Below are positions 24,840 to 34,416 of a stretch of 64,000 nucleotides of DNA, in pieces (the stretch's first letter is position 1; the number at the start of each line of letters is the position of its first letter). The stretch lies in NCBI RefSeq assembly GCF_009762795.1, contig NZ_CP046400.1, positions 1 through 64,000 of the forward strand, read 5' to 3'. The notes under the pieces are model-generated. The model did no database searches and had not been told where the DNA came from. It saw only the letters and a program-made list of their open reading frames with translations. The translations under genes and the position numbers were made by a program. Source of the DNA: Pseudodesulfovibrio cashew. Lineage in GTDB: Bacteria > Desulfobacterota > Desulfovibrionia > Desulfovibrionales > Desulfovibrionaceae.

Positions 24840-26018
24840 TTGCGAAAACTCTATCTAGATAAGAATCTGCAATACGTCTTCGGCATCACCCTGATGGCCG
24901 TCCTCGGAGTCTCCTCCATCATCCCGGCCCTGCCCGGCATCATGAAGGGGCTGAATATCTCGCCGGTGCAGATCGGCATGATCATTTCGGTCTTCACCCT
25001 GCCAGGCATCCTGGTCTCCCCGCTGGTGGGGGTGCTGGCCGACCGCATGGGGCGCAAGGTCATCCTGGTGCCGTCCCTGTTCCTGTTCGGCATAGCTGGC
25101 TTCGCCTGCTTCTTTGCCGATACCCTGGAGCAGCTCCTGGTCCTGCGCTTCATTCAGGGCATGGGGGCCGGTCCGCTGGGCGTGCTCTACGCCACCATCG
25201 TCGGCGACCTGTACGAAGGCCGGGAACGCGCCCAGGCCATGGGCTACAACGCCAGCGTGCTTGCCATGGGCACGGCGGGCTTCCCGGCCGTGGGCGGCGT
25301 GCTTGCCCTGCTGGGGTGGAACTACCCGTTCATCCTGCCTCTGCTGGCCCTGCCGCTCGGCCTTGCCATCATTGCGTTCATGGACAACCCGGAACCCAAG
25401 AAGACGGGCAGTCTCGGAAAATATTTCAGTGAAGCGCTCACCAGGATGAAGACACGACAGGCCATGGCCCTGTTCGCCACCACCCTGATGACGTTCATGA
25501 TCCTCTACGGCCCCATCGTCACCTATCTGCCCATCCTGCTGCACACCCGGTTCGAGGCCAACTCGGCCACCATCGGCCTGGTCTTTCTCATCGCTTCGGG
25601 CTTCACCGGCCTGGCCTCGTTCCAGCTCGGCAGGCTCGCCGGACTCCTCGGCCAGCGCACCCTGCTGGCGGCGGCAGGCGTATTCTACGGCCTGTCCATG
25701 CTGCTCATGCCCAGCGCACCCGGCCTGTGGCACACGGTTCCGCCGGTCATCTGCTTCGGCCTGGCCCAGGGGCTGAACATCCCCACGGTCATGACAATGC
25801 TGACCACCATCGCCCCAATGGAACAACGCGGTGCGTTCATGGCCGCCAACGGCCTGCTGCTCCGACTCGCCCAGACCCTGGCGCCCATGCTCACCGGCGG
25901 CATCTACGCCCTGTTCGGCATGCGCGCGGTTTTCCTCTCGGGCCTGGCCTGTGCCGCGGTCATCTGTGGCCTGGCCCTGTTCTCCATCGACAATATCGAG
26001 CACAAAGACCCGGCGTAG
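24840..26018 (+). CDS. MFS transporter (drug/sugar efflux type)
   Basis: A 392-residue inner-membrane protein with about 12 hydrophobic helices. The motif A equivalent between helices 2 and 3 is GVLADRMGRKVILV, and helix 4 has the MGAGPLGVLYATIVGDLYEGRERAQAMGYNAS segment of proton-coupled exporters. The frame starts with TTG at 24840, 12 bp after proB, preceded by CCGGAA. A downstream ATG start is possible but would remove part of helix 1. The substrate is unknown. Confidence 0.88.
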   Translation: MRKLYLDKNLQYVFGITLMAVLGVSSIIPALPGIMKGLNISPVQIGMIISVFTLPGILVSPLVGVLADRMGRKVILVPSLFLFGIAGFACFFADTLEQLLVLRFIQGMGAGPLGVLYATIVGDLYEGRERAQAMGYNASVLAMGTAGFPAVGGVLALLGWNYPFILPLLALPLGLAIIAFMDNPEPKKTGSLGKYFSEALTRMKTRQAMALFATTLMTFMILYGPIVTYLPILLHTRFEANSATIGLVFLIASGFTGLASFQLGRLAGLLGQRTLLAAAGVFYGLSMLLMPSAPGLWHTVPPVICFGLAQGLNIPTVMTMLTTIAPMEQRGAFMAANGLLLRLAQTLAPMLTGGIYALFGMRAVFLSGLACAAVICGLALFSIDNIEHKDPA

Positions 26019-26147
26019 TCGATCTCCCCACAGCGAGACGTGCTGAAAACGAAGCGCGCAGGTCTCGTCCGACAGGACTTTTCCAGCTCCGAAAGCTAAT
26101 GCCCTTTCCCTTTTCGGCCGATAAGAAAGGCAACAGGAAAGGTCGCC

Positions 26148-26294
26148 ATGACAGGATTACGTTCCCGCTTTCAACATCACTGCAATCCGCTGCATGTCTA
26201 TTGCAGGCTGCGCTCCCTGGGCCTGGCCGACAGGGCCGCCCGGATCGTGTCCGGCTGCTACGAGCGGTTCCTCTACCGCCTCGTCCTGGCCTGA
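26148..26294 (+). CDS. Small basic protein of 48 residues, unknown function
   Basis: It begins MTGLRSRFQHHCNPLHVYCR and continues RLRSLGLADRAARIVSGCYE before a hydrophobic end. A strong Shine-Dalgarno (AGGAAAGG) lies 6-7 bp before the ATG. The composition, three cysteines and the NPLHVYCRLR motif look like a real conserved peptide rather than noise. I believe similar short proteins occur in other Desulfovibrio, from memory only. It lies between the MFS gene and the PadR gene on the opposite strand. Confidence 0.6.
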   Translation: MTGLRSRFQHHCNPLHVYCRLRSLGLADRAARIVSGCYERFLYRLVLA

Positions 26295-26341
26295 ACCGCC
26301 GAGACGGGCCGCCAGACAGCGCAAACGCACGCCCGAAGCCG

Positions 26342-26692
26342 CTATGCGTCTTCGCCGCGATACCGCTTGATAAAAGAATCCAGGGCGTCGCGCTGACGCT
26401 CCATGTGCATGACCCACGCTTCCAGAATCTCCCGCCCCTCATCGGTTATGGAATAGATCCGCTTGGCCGGACCGTCGCCCTCGGCGTCCCAACTGGAGAC
26501 CACCAATCCTTCGTCATCCATCTGACGAAGGTGGCGGTAAACCATGCCCGGAGGCGCGTCCCCACGGAGAAATCCGTACTCGCCGATAGTCTGAATCAGT
26601 TCATAACCATATGATTTTCCAGCACTCAACGCCATCAGCAATGACGGCTGCACATAGCGTTGCGGCTTGGAGCTGCCCACTTTTTTCGACAT
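26342..26692 (-). CDS. PadR family transcriptional regulator
   Basis: A 116-residue winged-helix repressor. The DNA-binding part has SLLMALSAGKSYGYELIQTIGEYGF and then PPGMVYRHLRQMDDEGLVVSSWD, followed by KRIYSITDEGREILEAWV. The C-terminal dimerisation helix is short, as in subfamily 2. It is divergent from a small 70-residue protein gene. A CATAT-N5-ATATG inverted repeat lies between them. Confidence 0.88.
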   Translation of the reverse strand: MSKKVGSSKPQRYVQPSLLMALSAGKSYGYELIQTIGEYGFLRGDAPPGMVYRHLRQMDDEGLVVSSWDAEGDGPAKRIYSITDEGREILEAWVMHMERQRDALDSFIKRYRGEDA

Positions 26693-26704
26693 TTATAATA
26701 CTCC

Positions 26705-26719
26705 CATATTGACTATATG
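26705..26719. promoter_or_regulatory. Possible PadR operator
   Basis: CATAT-TGACT-ATATG is a perfect 5-bp inverted repeat in the 89-bp gap between the padR-like gene and the small divergent gene. An AT-rich TATATATA follows at about 26731. PadR regulators often bind inverted ATGT/ACAT-like sites in such gaps. The assignment is by position only. Confidence 0.4.
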
Positions 26720-26781
26720 TGCTTTAAGGATATATATACAAACCAGACAACGATCCTTAAAGGCACTAACAAGGAGGCATT

Positions 26782-26994
26782 ATGAAGATATTCGTTCGTG
26801 AACGCAACCGGTCCGAGGAAGGCACCAAGCGGCCGCGCTATCGCGTGGTTGGAGTGCAGGGCGGCGATCTGAAGATCTACGCCAAGCGTATTCGTCAATG
26901 CGAACTCAAGGCCCTGGAGGCCCACACCGGCGCCGAGATTGTTTATCTTGAGCGCGACGGCGAGGGCAAGGAAGGCAAGAAGAAGGGCTGCTAG
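26782..26994 (+). CDS. Small charged protein, 70 residues, unknown function
   Basis: It begins MKIFVRERNRSEEGTKRPRY and has the middle block VVGVQGGDLKIYAKRIRQCELKALE with a Lys-rich end (GKEGKKKGC). A Shine-Dalgarno (AAGGAGG) lies 6 bp before the ATG. It is soluble, with no signal or membrane segment. It is divergent from the PadR gene and may be its target. I do not recognise the family. Confidence 0.75.
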   Translation: MKIFVRERNRSEEGTKRPRYRVVGVQGGDLKIYAKRIRQCELKALEAHTGAEIVYLERDGEGKEGKKKGC

Positions 26995-27086
26995 CCCCTC
27001 TGCATAGCAACATTGATCCGATGGCCCCTGGAAACGGGCGGAATAACGGCGTCTCCCGCGCCGCCGTCCCGACCGGAGGCTTTCAT

Positions 27087-27103
27087 GAGGCGCACAGCGC
27101 CTC
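27087..27103. other. Short perfect hairpin in the gene-free stretch
   Basis: GAGGCGC (27087-27093) pairs with GCGCCTC (27097-27103) around ACA. No T run follows on either strand. It lies just left of the strong hairpin at 27116-27144. Between 26995 and 27214 I see no convincing gene. Confidence 0.5.
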
Positions 27104-27115
27104 TCCTCACTGAGA

Positions 27116-27144
27116 AAGGCCGGAAGCGGTGGGCTTCCGGCCTT
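27116..27144. terminator. Bidirectional terminator between convergent genes
   Basis: AAGGCCGGAAG (27116-27126) pairs perfectly with CTTCCGGCCTT (27134-27144) around a 7-base loop. It lies between the plus-strand small gene and the minus-strand molybdenum-storage gene. A short T-rich tail follows on each strand. Confidence 0.75.
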
Positions 27145-27214
27145 GTCATTTGTTCTTCTCCGGCGGCTGGCCGCCCCGCTGGGGGGGGCTACCGACCACG
27201 GAATATTTTCTCGC

Positions 27215-28063
27215 CTAGTCCTTGTAGACGATGGTCCCCACATGCTCGCCGTCAAGGGCGGCGTGCAGGTGTTCGGGGTGGCGCAGGACGTCGATGATCT
27301 GGAACGACTTGAGGGTCTTGGCGTTCTTGAGGAAGGTCAGGACCGGACGCTCCACGATGAGGTCGTTGAGGTCCATCTTGAGCAGTTCGTCCACGTGGAT
27401 CTTGTCGATAAACTTCAGGGTGTCACGGTCGCCCTTCTTGGGATCGCTCTCGTACAGCCCCTTCTCATCCTTGAGATAGATAAGCGATTTGGCGCCGATG
27501 TTCTCGGCCAGGAGACATGCGCCGCAGTCGGTCCGGTGGGGCGGAATGGAACCCAGTTCGGCCGGATGCTCGAAAAAGCCGTAGGGCGGCACGCCGGTGG
27601 TGATAGGCAGGTAGCCGAGCTGGCAGTACATGTGCAGCTGCTCCAGGTGGTCGCCGTGACCGATCATGGCTCCGCCGTGCTTGGCCAGCAGGACGGAGAG
27701 CATCTCGGCGTTCTGAGCCGAAACCTTGTCGCCCAGCTTGGAGAGGACGCCCGTGGGCATGCCCAGGTCAACGCCGATGTTGTAGACGTGACGGGCTCGC
27801 GTGCCGCCGCCGCACATAAGAAGAATTTTATGCTTTTCCTTGGCCTTGACCAGCTCTTCCAGGATCGGGAAAAGCGCTTTGGCACCCCGGTCCATGATGG
27901 ACTGCCCGCCGATCTTGAGCACATTGACGTCCGGCTGCATGCGGAAATACTCCCCAGCCTCCGTCCGCTTCAACAGGTTCTTATCCACCAGGGACTCCCC
28001 CAGCAACGGAGTGTCTATGTGCAAACGGCCTTTTTCATCCTTCTCCCTTATCAACTTACCCAT
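27215..28063 (-). CDS. Molybdenum storage protein-like subunit (amino-acid/UMP kinase fold)
   Basis: A 282-residue protein of the amino-acid-kinase fold. It matches the MosA/MosB molybdenum storage proteins of Azotobacter: VLKIGGQSIMDRGAKAL near residue 50, GGGTRARHVYNIGVDLGMPTGVLSKLG near 85-110, PPHRTDCGACLLAENIGAKSLIYLKDEKGLY near 170-205, and a C-terminal ALDGEHVGTIV. Those proteins bind ATP and store polyoxomolybdate clusters. Azotobacter uses two subunits; only one gene is present here, so a homohexamer is likely. A perfect AAGGAG Shine-Dalgarno sets the start. It lies 100 bp downstream of a molybdate-type transporter gene on the same strand. Confidence 0.85.
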   Translation of the reverse strand: MGKLIREKDEKGRLHIDTPLLGESLVDKNLLKRTEAGEYFRMQPDVNVLKIGGQSIMDRGAKALFPILEELVKAKEKHKILLMCGGGTRARHVYNIGVDLGMPTGVLSKLGDKVSAQNAEMLSVLLAKHGGAMIGHGDHLEQLHMYCQLGYLPITTGVPPYGFFEHPAELGSIPPHRTDCGACLLAENIGAKSLIYLKDEKGLYESDPKKGDRDTLKFIDKIHVDELLKMDLNDLIVERPVLTFLKNAKTLKSFQIIDVLRHPEHLHAALDGEHVGTIVYKD

Positions 28064-28163
28064 TGAATTCTCCTTGCATTGTCGGGGGTTATTTTCTTTC
28101 CCGGGATAATACCGACTCTTCCGTAAAAGGCAAAGGTATAATCACATGGAATCGGACCCGCGT

Positions 28164-29393
28164 CTACGCCGTTAGATTCAGCTTCCTGAAAAGATGCCAC
28201 AACGCGATGCCCACGCCGAAGGCCCAGGCCAGATTGGCGGTCAGGGTGATGCCGAGCATGACCACGATGATGAACAGGTCCGTGCGCGCCCGCATATCCC
28301 GGACCGTCAGGGCGAGCTGGATGCCCGAAAAGATCAGCAACACGCCAAGCACCCCCATGGGCAGGAGGTGCAGCGCGTTGACCGAGCCCGGCCCGAAAAG
28401 AATGGCCAGAACGATGAAGGCCGCCCCGATGATCAGGTTGGCTCCGTTGGTCCGGGCCCCGAAGCGGTAGTGCGCGGCCAGCCCGCCCGCGCCGTGACAC
28501 ATGGGCATGCCGCCCACCAGCGCCGAGAACACGTTGGCCAGTCCCATGGAGATGCACACGGCGCGGTCCGTGACCTTGAGGCTTTCCTTGCCGAAATATT
28601 CATTGCTCAGGTCCCGGTAGGCAATGACCGCGTTGCCCACCGTCATGGAGACCTGCGGCAGAACCAGGGCGAAGAGCGCAAAGGAGAAATCAGCACCCGT
28701 GGGGAAACCAAAGGGCAGGATTTCCGGCAGATGGAACCCGAGGTCCACCCCGCCCAATTCGCGCCACGCTCCAAAGAGCGCCCCGGCCACGGCTCCGAAG
28801 CCCACGACCACCAGTCCGGCGGGATAGCGCTTGGAGTTGAGCAGCAACAGGGCCACGACCGCGAACCCCAAGCCGAAGATCAGGGACATGGGCACCGGCC
28901 CGATGGAAGAGATGGCCAAAAACGGCTCTGCCGCGCCCTGCATGGTCTGGAAGGGACTGGTGCCGATGACCATGCGCACGCCCTTGGACAACAGCAGCAC
29001 ACCGGTGGAGAGCTGCACGCCGCGCACAACCGCCCTGGGAACGACCCGGGCCACGAAGTCCACCAGCCCGGTGGCGCCGAGCACGAGCAGAAGCACGGCC
29101 AGCAGCATGCCCGAGGCCGTGACCACCTGGGCGGACAGGGCCATGCCCACGGCATAGGCTGAGACCACCTTCATTGGCTGTACCGCGATGGGGATGCCGT
29201 AATAGAGCCCGCCGATCACGTACATGAGCCCAACGGACAGGAACAGTCCGGTGGCGGACAGCCCGTTGATCATGATCAAGGCGAAGGAAAGCGGCAGCAG
29301 CGTGCCAAGGTCGCCAAGGGAACCGGCCCATTCCATCCTGTCGAAGCGCATGCGCATGTGTACATCCTGGCTTGATGTTGTGTCTTCATCCAT
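28164..29393 (-). CDS. MOT1-type sulfate/molybdate transporter
   Basis: A 409-residue inner-membrane protein with about 11-12 helices. It has the MOT1 family signatures GDLGTLLPL near the N-terminus and PMCHGAGGLAAHYRFGARTNGANLIIG near residue 295-320. MOT1 proteins in plants and algae are high-affinity molybdate carriers, and the bacterial members are annotated as sulfate/molybdate transporters. The frame begins at 29393, but the Met at 29357 has a better Shine-Dalgarno (AGGA, 7 bp spacing) and may be the true start. It lies upstream of the storage protein gene, so the pair forms a molybdenum uptake and storage unit. Confidence 0.85.
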   Translation of the reverse strand: MDEDTTSSQDVHMRMRFDRMEWAGSLGDLGTLLPLSFALIMINGLSATGLFLSVGLMYVIGGLYYGIPIAVQPMKVVSAYAVGMALSAQVVTASGMLLAVLLLVLGATGLVDFVARVVPRAVVRGVQLSTGVLLLSKGVRMVIGTSPFQTMQGAAEPFLAISSIGPVPMSLIFGLGFAVVALLLLNSKRYPAGLVVVGFGAVAGALFGAWRELGGVDLGFHLPEILPFGFPTGADFSFALFALVLPQVSMTVGNAVIAYRDLSNEYFGKESLKVTDRAVCISMGLANVFSALVGGMPMCHGAGGLAAHYRFGARTNGANLIIGAAFIVLAILFGPGSVNALHLLPMGVLGVLLIFSGIQLALTVRDMRARTDLFIIVVMLGITLTANLAWAFGVGIALWHLFRKLNLTA

Positions 29394-30639
<1,246 letters not shown>

Positions 30640-30699
30640 CGACGCATCGGCCCACATCGACAAGACGGAACAAGCAACCCCCGACGACACGGAATCGCC

Positions 30700-31101
30700 A
30701 TGACACGCATTGAATGGACCGACGACCTGAGCGTAGGACTCCCGGAGATTGATGAGCAGCACAAGGCGCTGTTCGCCCTTGCCAACGATCTGGTGGCGGG
30801 AATCGAGCGCGGCGAAGGGCAGACCGTGTTGCGCGACATACTGACCAGGCTGCGGGAGTACTGTTTTTTCCACTTTGACGAAGAAGAGACGTACATGCAG
30901 GACATCGGCTATCCCAAAGCGCGAGCGCATGCGGCCGAGCACGCCCTGCTCTCGGCCCGAGCCACGGCCCTGTCCAAACTTCTGGAGAACGGAGAGTCCA
31001 TCCCCGCAGAGGGTGCGGCGGACTTCCTGGAGGCCTGGATATTCAGCCATGTTCTGAAGGAGGATGTAGCCCTCAAGCGCTACGCCGACGCGCAGGGATA
31101 A
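30700..31101 (+). CDS. Bacteriohemerythrin (oxygen-binding, single domain)
   Basis: A 133-residue four-helix-bundle protein with a di-iron site. It has the family start IEWTDDLSVGLPEIDEQHKALF (H21), the HFDEEE motif on helix 2 and further His residues in AHAAEHALL and IFSHVLKEDVALKRY. It binds O2 reversibly, and in anaerobes it may scavenge or sense oxygen. It lies 60 bp after argB and before moeA. Confidence 0.92.
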   Translation: MTRIEWTDDLSVGLPEIDEQHKALFALANDLVAGIERGEGQTVLRDILTRLREYCFFHFDEEETYMQDIGYPKARAHAAEHALLSARATALSKLLENGESIPAEGAADFLEAWIFSHVLKEDVALKRYADAQG

Positions 31102-31174
31102 ACACGCGCCAAACGGCTTGCCCAGAGCCCCCGCCTGCTGTAGCGTGACGCGCAAACAGCAAGGATACCCCACT

Positions 31175-32416
31175 ATGAGCCACGGATTTTTCACCATCAT
31201 CAGTCGCGCCGAATTCGAGACGCTGCTCAAGGACTTCCCGCCCCTGGAGGCGCAAACCGTTCCCCTTTCGCAGGCTGCGGGCCGAGTTCTCGCCGACGGC
31301 CTCACCCCTGCCCATGACTGGCCCCTTACCAACCGCTCCTGTATGGACGGCTACGCGGTCAACGCCCGTGACGTGTTCGGAGCGGGGGAATCCAACCCCG
31401 GCTACCTGGAATGCACGGCCCACCTGTCCATCAACGAGATGCCGGACATGACCATCCCGCCGGGCGAATGCGCACGTATCGCCACTGGCGGCGTCCTGCC
31501 CGAGGGCACCGACGCCGTGGTCATGATCGAACACACCCAGGAGATGGACGGCACCACAGTGGAAATCCGCAAATCCGTGGCCCCCGGCGAGAACGTCATG
31601 CAACGCGGCGAAGATGCCCGGGAAGGCAGGACGGCCCTGCCCGCCGGGACCGTCATCAGGCCGCAGGAAATCGGTCTGGCCGCAGCTCTCGGCTATGATG
31701 AACTCTCACTTTTCCGCCGTCCCCGGGTAGGCATTCTGTCCACGGGCGACGAACTCATCGAGGTACATGAGACCCCGGTGCCTGGCCAGGTCCGCGATGT
31801 GAACACCCACACCGTGGCCGCACTGGTGGAAGCCGCCGGTGGCGTGCCCACACCCTACGGTATCGTCAAGGACGATCTGGAGAGCCTGAGCCAAGCCCTC
31901 GACAGGGCCATCGACGAGAACGATCTCGTGCTCCTGTCCGGCGGCAGTTCCATCGGCGTGCGCGACCTCACCGTCCAGGCAGTGGAGACCATGGAGGGCT
32001 CGGAAATTCTGGCCCACGGCGTGGCGCTGAGCCCTGGCAAGCCGACCATCCTCGGGCGCGCCAAAGGCAAACCGGTTATGGGCCTGCCGGGCCAGGTGAC
32101 CTCGGCCCTGGTGGTCATGCATGTGCTCGTGCTGCCCCTGGTCCGCCACATGCAGGGCGACGCGGCCGCCTTTGATCCCACCCGCCGCTGCCTGCGCAAG
32201 GCCGAACTGGCACGCAACGTCCCCTCCAAACCAGGCCGCGAGGACTACGTTCGTATCCGCCTTGAAGAGCAATCCGGCCAACCACCCCTGGCCCACCCGG
32301 TGCTGGGTAAGTCAGGCCTGCTGCGGACCATGATCCAGGCACAAGGGTTAGCCCCCATTCCGGCGGATTCGGAAGGACTCTACGAAGGACAGCTGATTGA
32401 TGTATGGATCATTTAA
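31175..32416 (+). CDS. moeA: Molybdopterin molybdenumtransferase
   Basis: A 413-residue enzyme that inserts molybdate into adenylylated molybdopterin, the last step of molybdenum cofactor synthesis. It has NRSCMDGYAVNARD near residue 50, then IATGGVLPEGTDAVVMIEHT, the MogA-like domain with RVGILSTGDELIEV, VNTHTVAALVEAAGG and GGSSIGVRD, and the C-terminal domain IV. The ATG at 31175 has an AAGGA Shine-Dalgarno. It lies 1.8 kb from the molybdate transporter and storage genes but on the other strand. Confidence 0.93.
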   Translation: MSHGFFTIISRAEFETLLKDFPPLEAQTVPLSQAAGRVLADGLTPAHDWPLTNRSCMDGYAVNARDVFGAGESNPGYLECTAHLSINEMPDMTIPPGECARIATGGVLPEGTDAVVMIEHTQEMDGTTVEIRKSVAPGENVMQRGEDAREGRTALPAGTVIRPQEIGLAAALGYDELSLFRRPRVGILSTGDELIEVHETPVPGQVRDVNTHTVAALVEAAGGVPTPYGIVKDDLESLSQALDRAIDENDLVLLSGGSSIGVRDLTVQAVETMEGSEILAHGVALSPGKPTILGRAKGKPVMGLPGQVTSALVVMHVLVLPLVRHMQGDAAAFDPTRRCLRKAELARNVPSKPGREDYVRIRLEEQSGQPPLAHPVLGKSGLLRTMIQAQGLAPIPADSEGLYEGQLIDVWII

Positions 32417-32456
32417 CAAAACGATATCATTTGTTTTTGATTCAAGAAGAAGCTGA

Positions 32457-33422
32457 TCAAAAGATTTCTTCCTCGCCTTCGAGCTCGACGATCTTCCAGC
32501 CGTCGGCCCCGAGGGTGAGCACGAACACGGAATCCTCTTCGAGGTTGGTGTCGATGTCCGCGACCTGTACGCGGTAGGCCCCGAACACGCGGACCTTGGC
32601 GAACGCTCCATCCCGCTCGACCATCTCGAAGCCGAGCCCGGAGGGATCCACCTTGGCCGTCCGAAGGATATTGTACGTCCCGCGCTGGCGCTGAACCTCC
32701 TTGAACACCTCGAAACGGAAGTCGTTGCGGTCGCGAACGTCCTCGGCGAACAGCTCGGCGTAGTCGTCCGCCAGGGTCGTGTGCCGCACGTAAAAGACAC
32801 GCAGCAGTTCGGCCAACGGTTCGGGGACGGCCTTGTCCGGATCCACGGGCGGCTTGGCCGGAGTGACCTGGGAACCGACATCCTTCCGATCGCCGGAATC
32901 TCCCGGATCGGCCATCAGCGCAAGGTAGAGCTTGATCTCGGAGACGGCGAGCTTCATTCGGGACGTGACATTCCCTTCGGGAAATACTGACTCCACGACT
33001 ATGCGAAGGGACTTTGCCGGACGGCCCGGCAGGCGGATCACCTGCTCACCCGGTTCGTCCCGCAGCCAGAAACGTGTCTCGAAGCCGTCCGGGTAGACAA
33101 CTCGCCCCGACCGGATTCGCCTGAACTCATCGAACTTGCCTTCGCCCTGGTGGCCGTTGAAGATCCCGATTCGGGTGACGCGCGTGGGGATGACGAAGGA
33201 CAGGTCGACCCACTGCCCCACCCCGGCTCCGATTCCGCCGCCGACCCACGCCGTGGAAGGATCGCCGTCCAGCAGATTTTCCGGGGCGTAGGGCAGACCG
33301 AAGTCCACCTTCACGCTGGAGACCTTGACCGTAACATCGAGTGCGACGGCCCGGCAGGGCATCAAGCACAGGGCCAGGAGAACAAGGACGGACAGGACCG
33401 GAATGACACGAAGCATGCGCAT
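32457..33422 (-). CDS. Secreted protein with a discoidin-like (NADase-type glycan-binding) domain
   Basis: A 321-residue protein with a signal peptide (hydrophobic VIPVLSVLVLLALCLMPCRAVA). The first domain (about 30-180) is a galactose-binding-like beta-sandwich with the characteristic ENLLDGDPSTAWVGGGIGAGVGQWVDLSF and IGIFNGHQGEG. The second domain (about 210-320) is a small mixed fold with TLADDYAELFAEDVRDRNDF. It is monocistronic and convergent with moeA. The domain is named for bacterial NADase-like toxins and binds glycans in some cases, but its role here is not known. Confidence 0.75.
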   Translation of the reverse strand: MRMLRVIPVLSVLVLLALCLMPCRAVALDVTVKVSSVKVDFGLPYAPENLLDGDPSTAWVGGGIGAGVGQWVDLSFVIPTRVTRIGIFNGHQGEGKFDEFRRIRSGRVVYPDGFETRFWLRDEPGEQVIRLPGRPAKSLRIVVESVFPEGNVTSRMKLAVSEIKLYLALMADPGDSGDRKDVGSQVTPAKPPVDPDKAVPEPLAELLRVFYVRHTTLADDYAELFAEDVRDRNDFRFEVFKEVQRQRGTYNILRTAKVDPSGLGFEMVERDGAFAKVRVFGAYRVQVADIDTNLEEDSVFVLTLGADGWKIVELEGEEEIF

Positions 33423-33547
33423 GGCCGGACCCTAGCACAACTCCGAACGGGACGCCTCCCCCGTTGGGCTACAAAATTCCGCCACAACACCTTCCCGCCG
33501 TTTCCGGACCTACCCAGTCTGACTGCGTTGTCAAAATGAATGCGAAC

Positions 33548-33561
33548 ATGGTCATGACCAT
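33548..33561. promoter_or_regulatory. Perfect 14-bp palindrome upstream of a hemerythrin gene
   Basis: ATGGTCATGACCAT is a perfect palindrome about 145 bp before the hemerythrin start and about 126 bp before the discoidin-like gene on the other strand. It could be an operator for either gene. No known regulator motif is matched with certainty. Confidence 0.4.
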
Positions 33562-33705
33562 TTCTACAATTCCCGTTTGTCTCGCCGATTGAAACAATTC
33601 TCCGAACTCGCAAAGAAAATTTCGTAACAAACAGTCTAACGCCATTGGCTCGGACCGGTAATTGCCGTAGAGGTTGTGAATCCGATACCATACTGCGAGG
33701 TAGCC

Positions 33706-34098
33706 ATGCCCATCCTGAACTGGAAGCGATCATACGAAGTCGGCCACGACAAACTCGACGGCGAACACCGCAAGCTCATCGAAATGATCAACAGAGCCTA
33801 TGACGCCGCACAGGAGGACCCGGACGAAACGATCCTGGCCCAACTGTCCGTGGACATGAACCGTTACGCCCTCTCCCACTTCGCCACCGAAGAAGAGCTC
33901 ATGCACAGCTACTCCTACCCGGAGAAGGAGTCGCACATAGCCATGCACGAGAATTTCAGGGAGAAGGCCGACGCCTGCGGCCGCCCAGATGCCGACACCA
34001 TCGCAATCCTCCGCTATCTCTCGAATTGGCTCAAGGGACATATCCCGGGAACCGACAAAAAACTCGCCCGCTTTCTCCGCGAAAAGAACATCCGGTAA
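33706..34098 (+). CDS. Bacteriohemerythrin (second copy)
   Basis: A 130-residue di-iron oxygen-binding protein. It has the start MPILNWKRSYEVGHDKLDGEHRKLIEM, then ALSHFATEEELMHSYSYPEKESHIAMHENF and the C-terminal LSNWLKGHIPGTDKKL. The His/Glu/Asp ligand pattern is intact. I place the start at 33706, where a GAGG Shine-Dalgarno lies 6 bp upstream; the frame opens 30 bp earlier. It shares little beyond the ligand pattern with the copy at 30700. Confidence 0.92.
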   Translation: MPILNWKRSYEVGHDKLDGEHRKLIEMINRAYDAAQEDPDETILAQLSVDMNRYALSHFATEEELMHSYSYPEKESHIAMHENFREKADACGRPDADTIAILRYLSNWLKGHIPGTDKKLARFLREKNIR

Positions 34099-34251
34099 TC
34101 CTGCAGGGGGCCGCCTCCGCCACACGCGTCGCCCCCCCACCCGCTTGCCTGTCACCCCGGCCTTTCTCCGCCCCTTCCCGCAGGAAGCGGCTTCCCCGCG
34201 CTTGCGAATCTCCCTTATTAATCCTTCCTCAGTCACGCCTATGCGATCTTT

Positions 34252-34335
34252 CGTGACACGGTTGCCTTTTTTTTGCCGCAGGCGCTAAAGGGAGCGGTAT
34301 GGGAGGTGGAGAGTCCGCCTCAGCCCGATCAAACA
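34252..34335 (+). promoter_or_regulatory. Possible cobalamin-type riboswitch (weak)
   Basis: The leader of the next operon contains ACGGTTGCC, then a T run, then GGCGCTAAAGGGA, followed by GGTGGAGAGTCC and CAGCCCG. These blocks recall the cobalamin riboswitch core (TAAAAGGGAA, GGTGnnAnnCC, GCnGnCCCG). The CTGT block that normally follows is not clean (CAAACAGA is present), and no full downstream domain is seen. The rest of the 34099-34416 gap holds no gene I can support. Confidence 0.35.
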
Positions 34336-34416
34336 GAAAGACATCATCTTGGTTTTACAGGATATACTTATGTCATTTCAAACCAACCCCTCTGACGAAA
34401 GCAGGGAAGGCGCACC

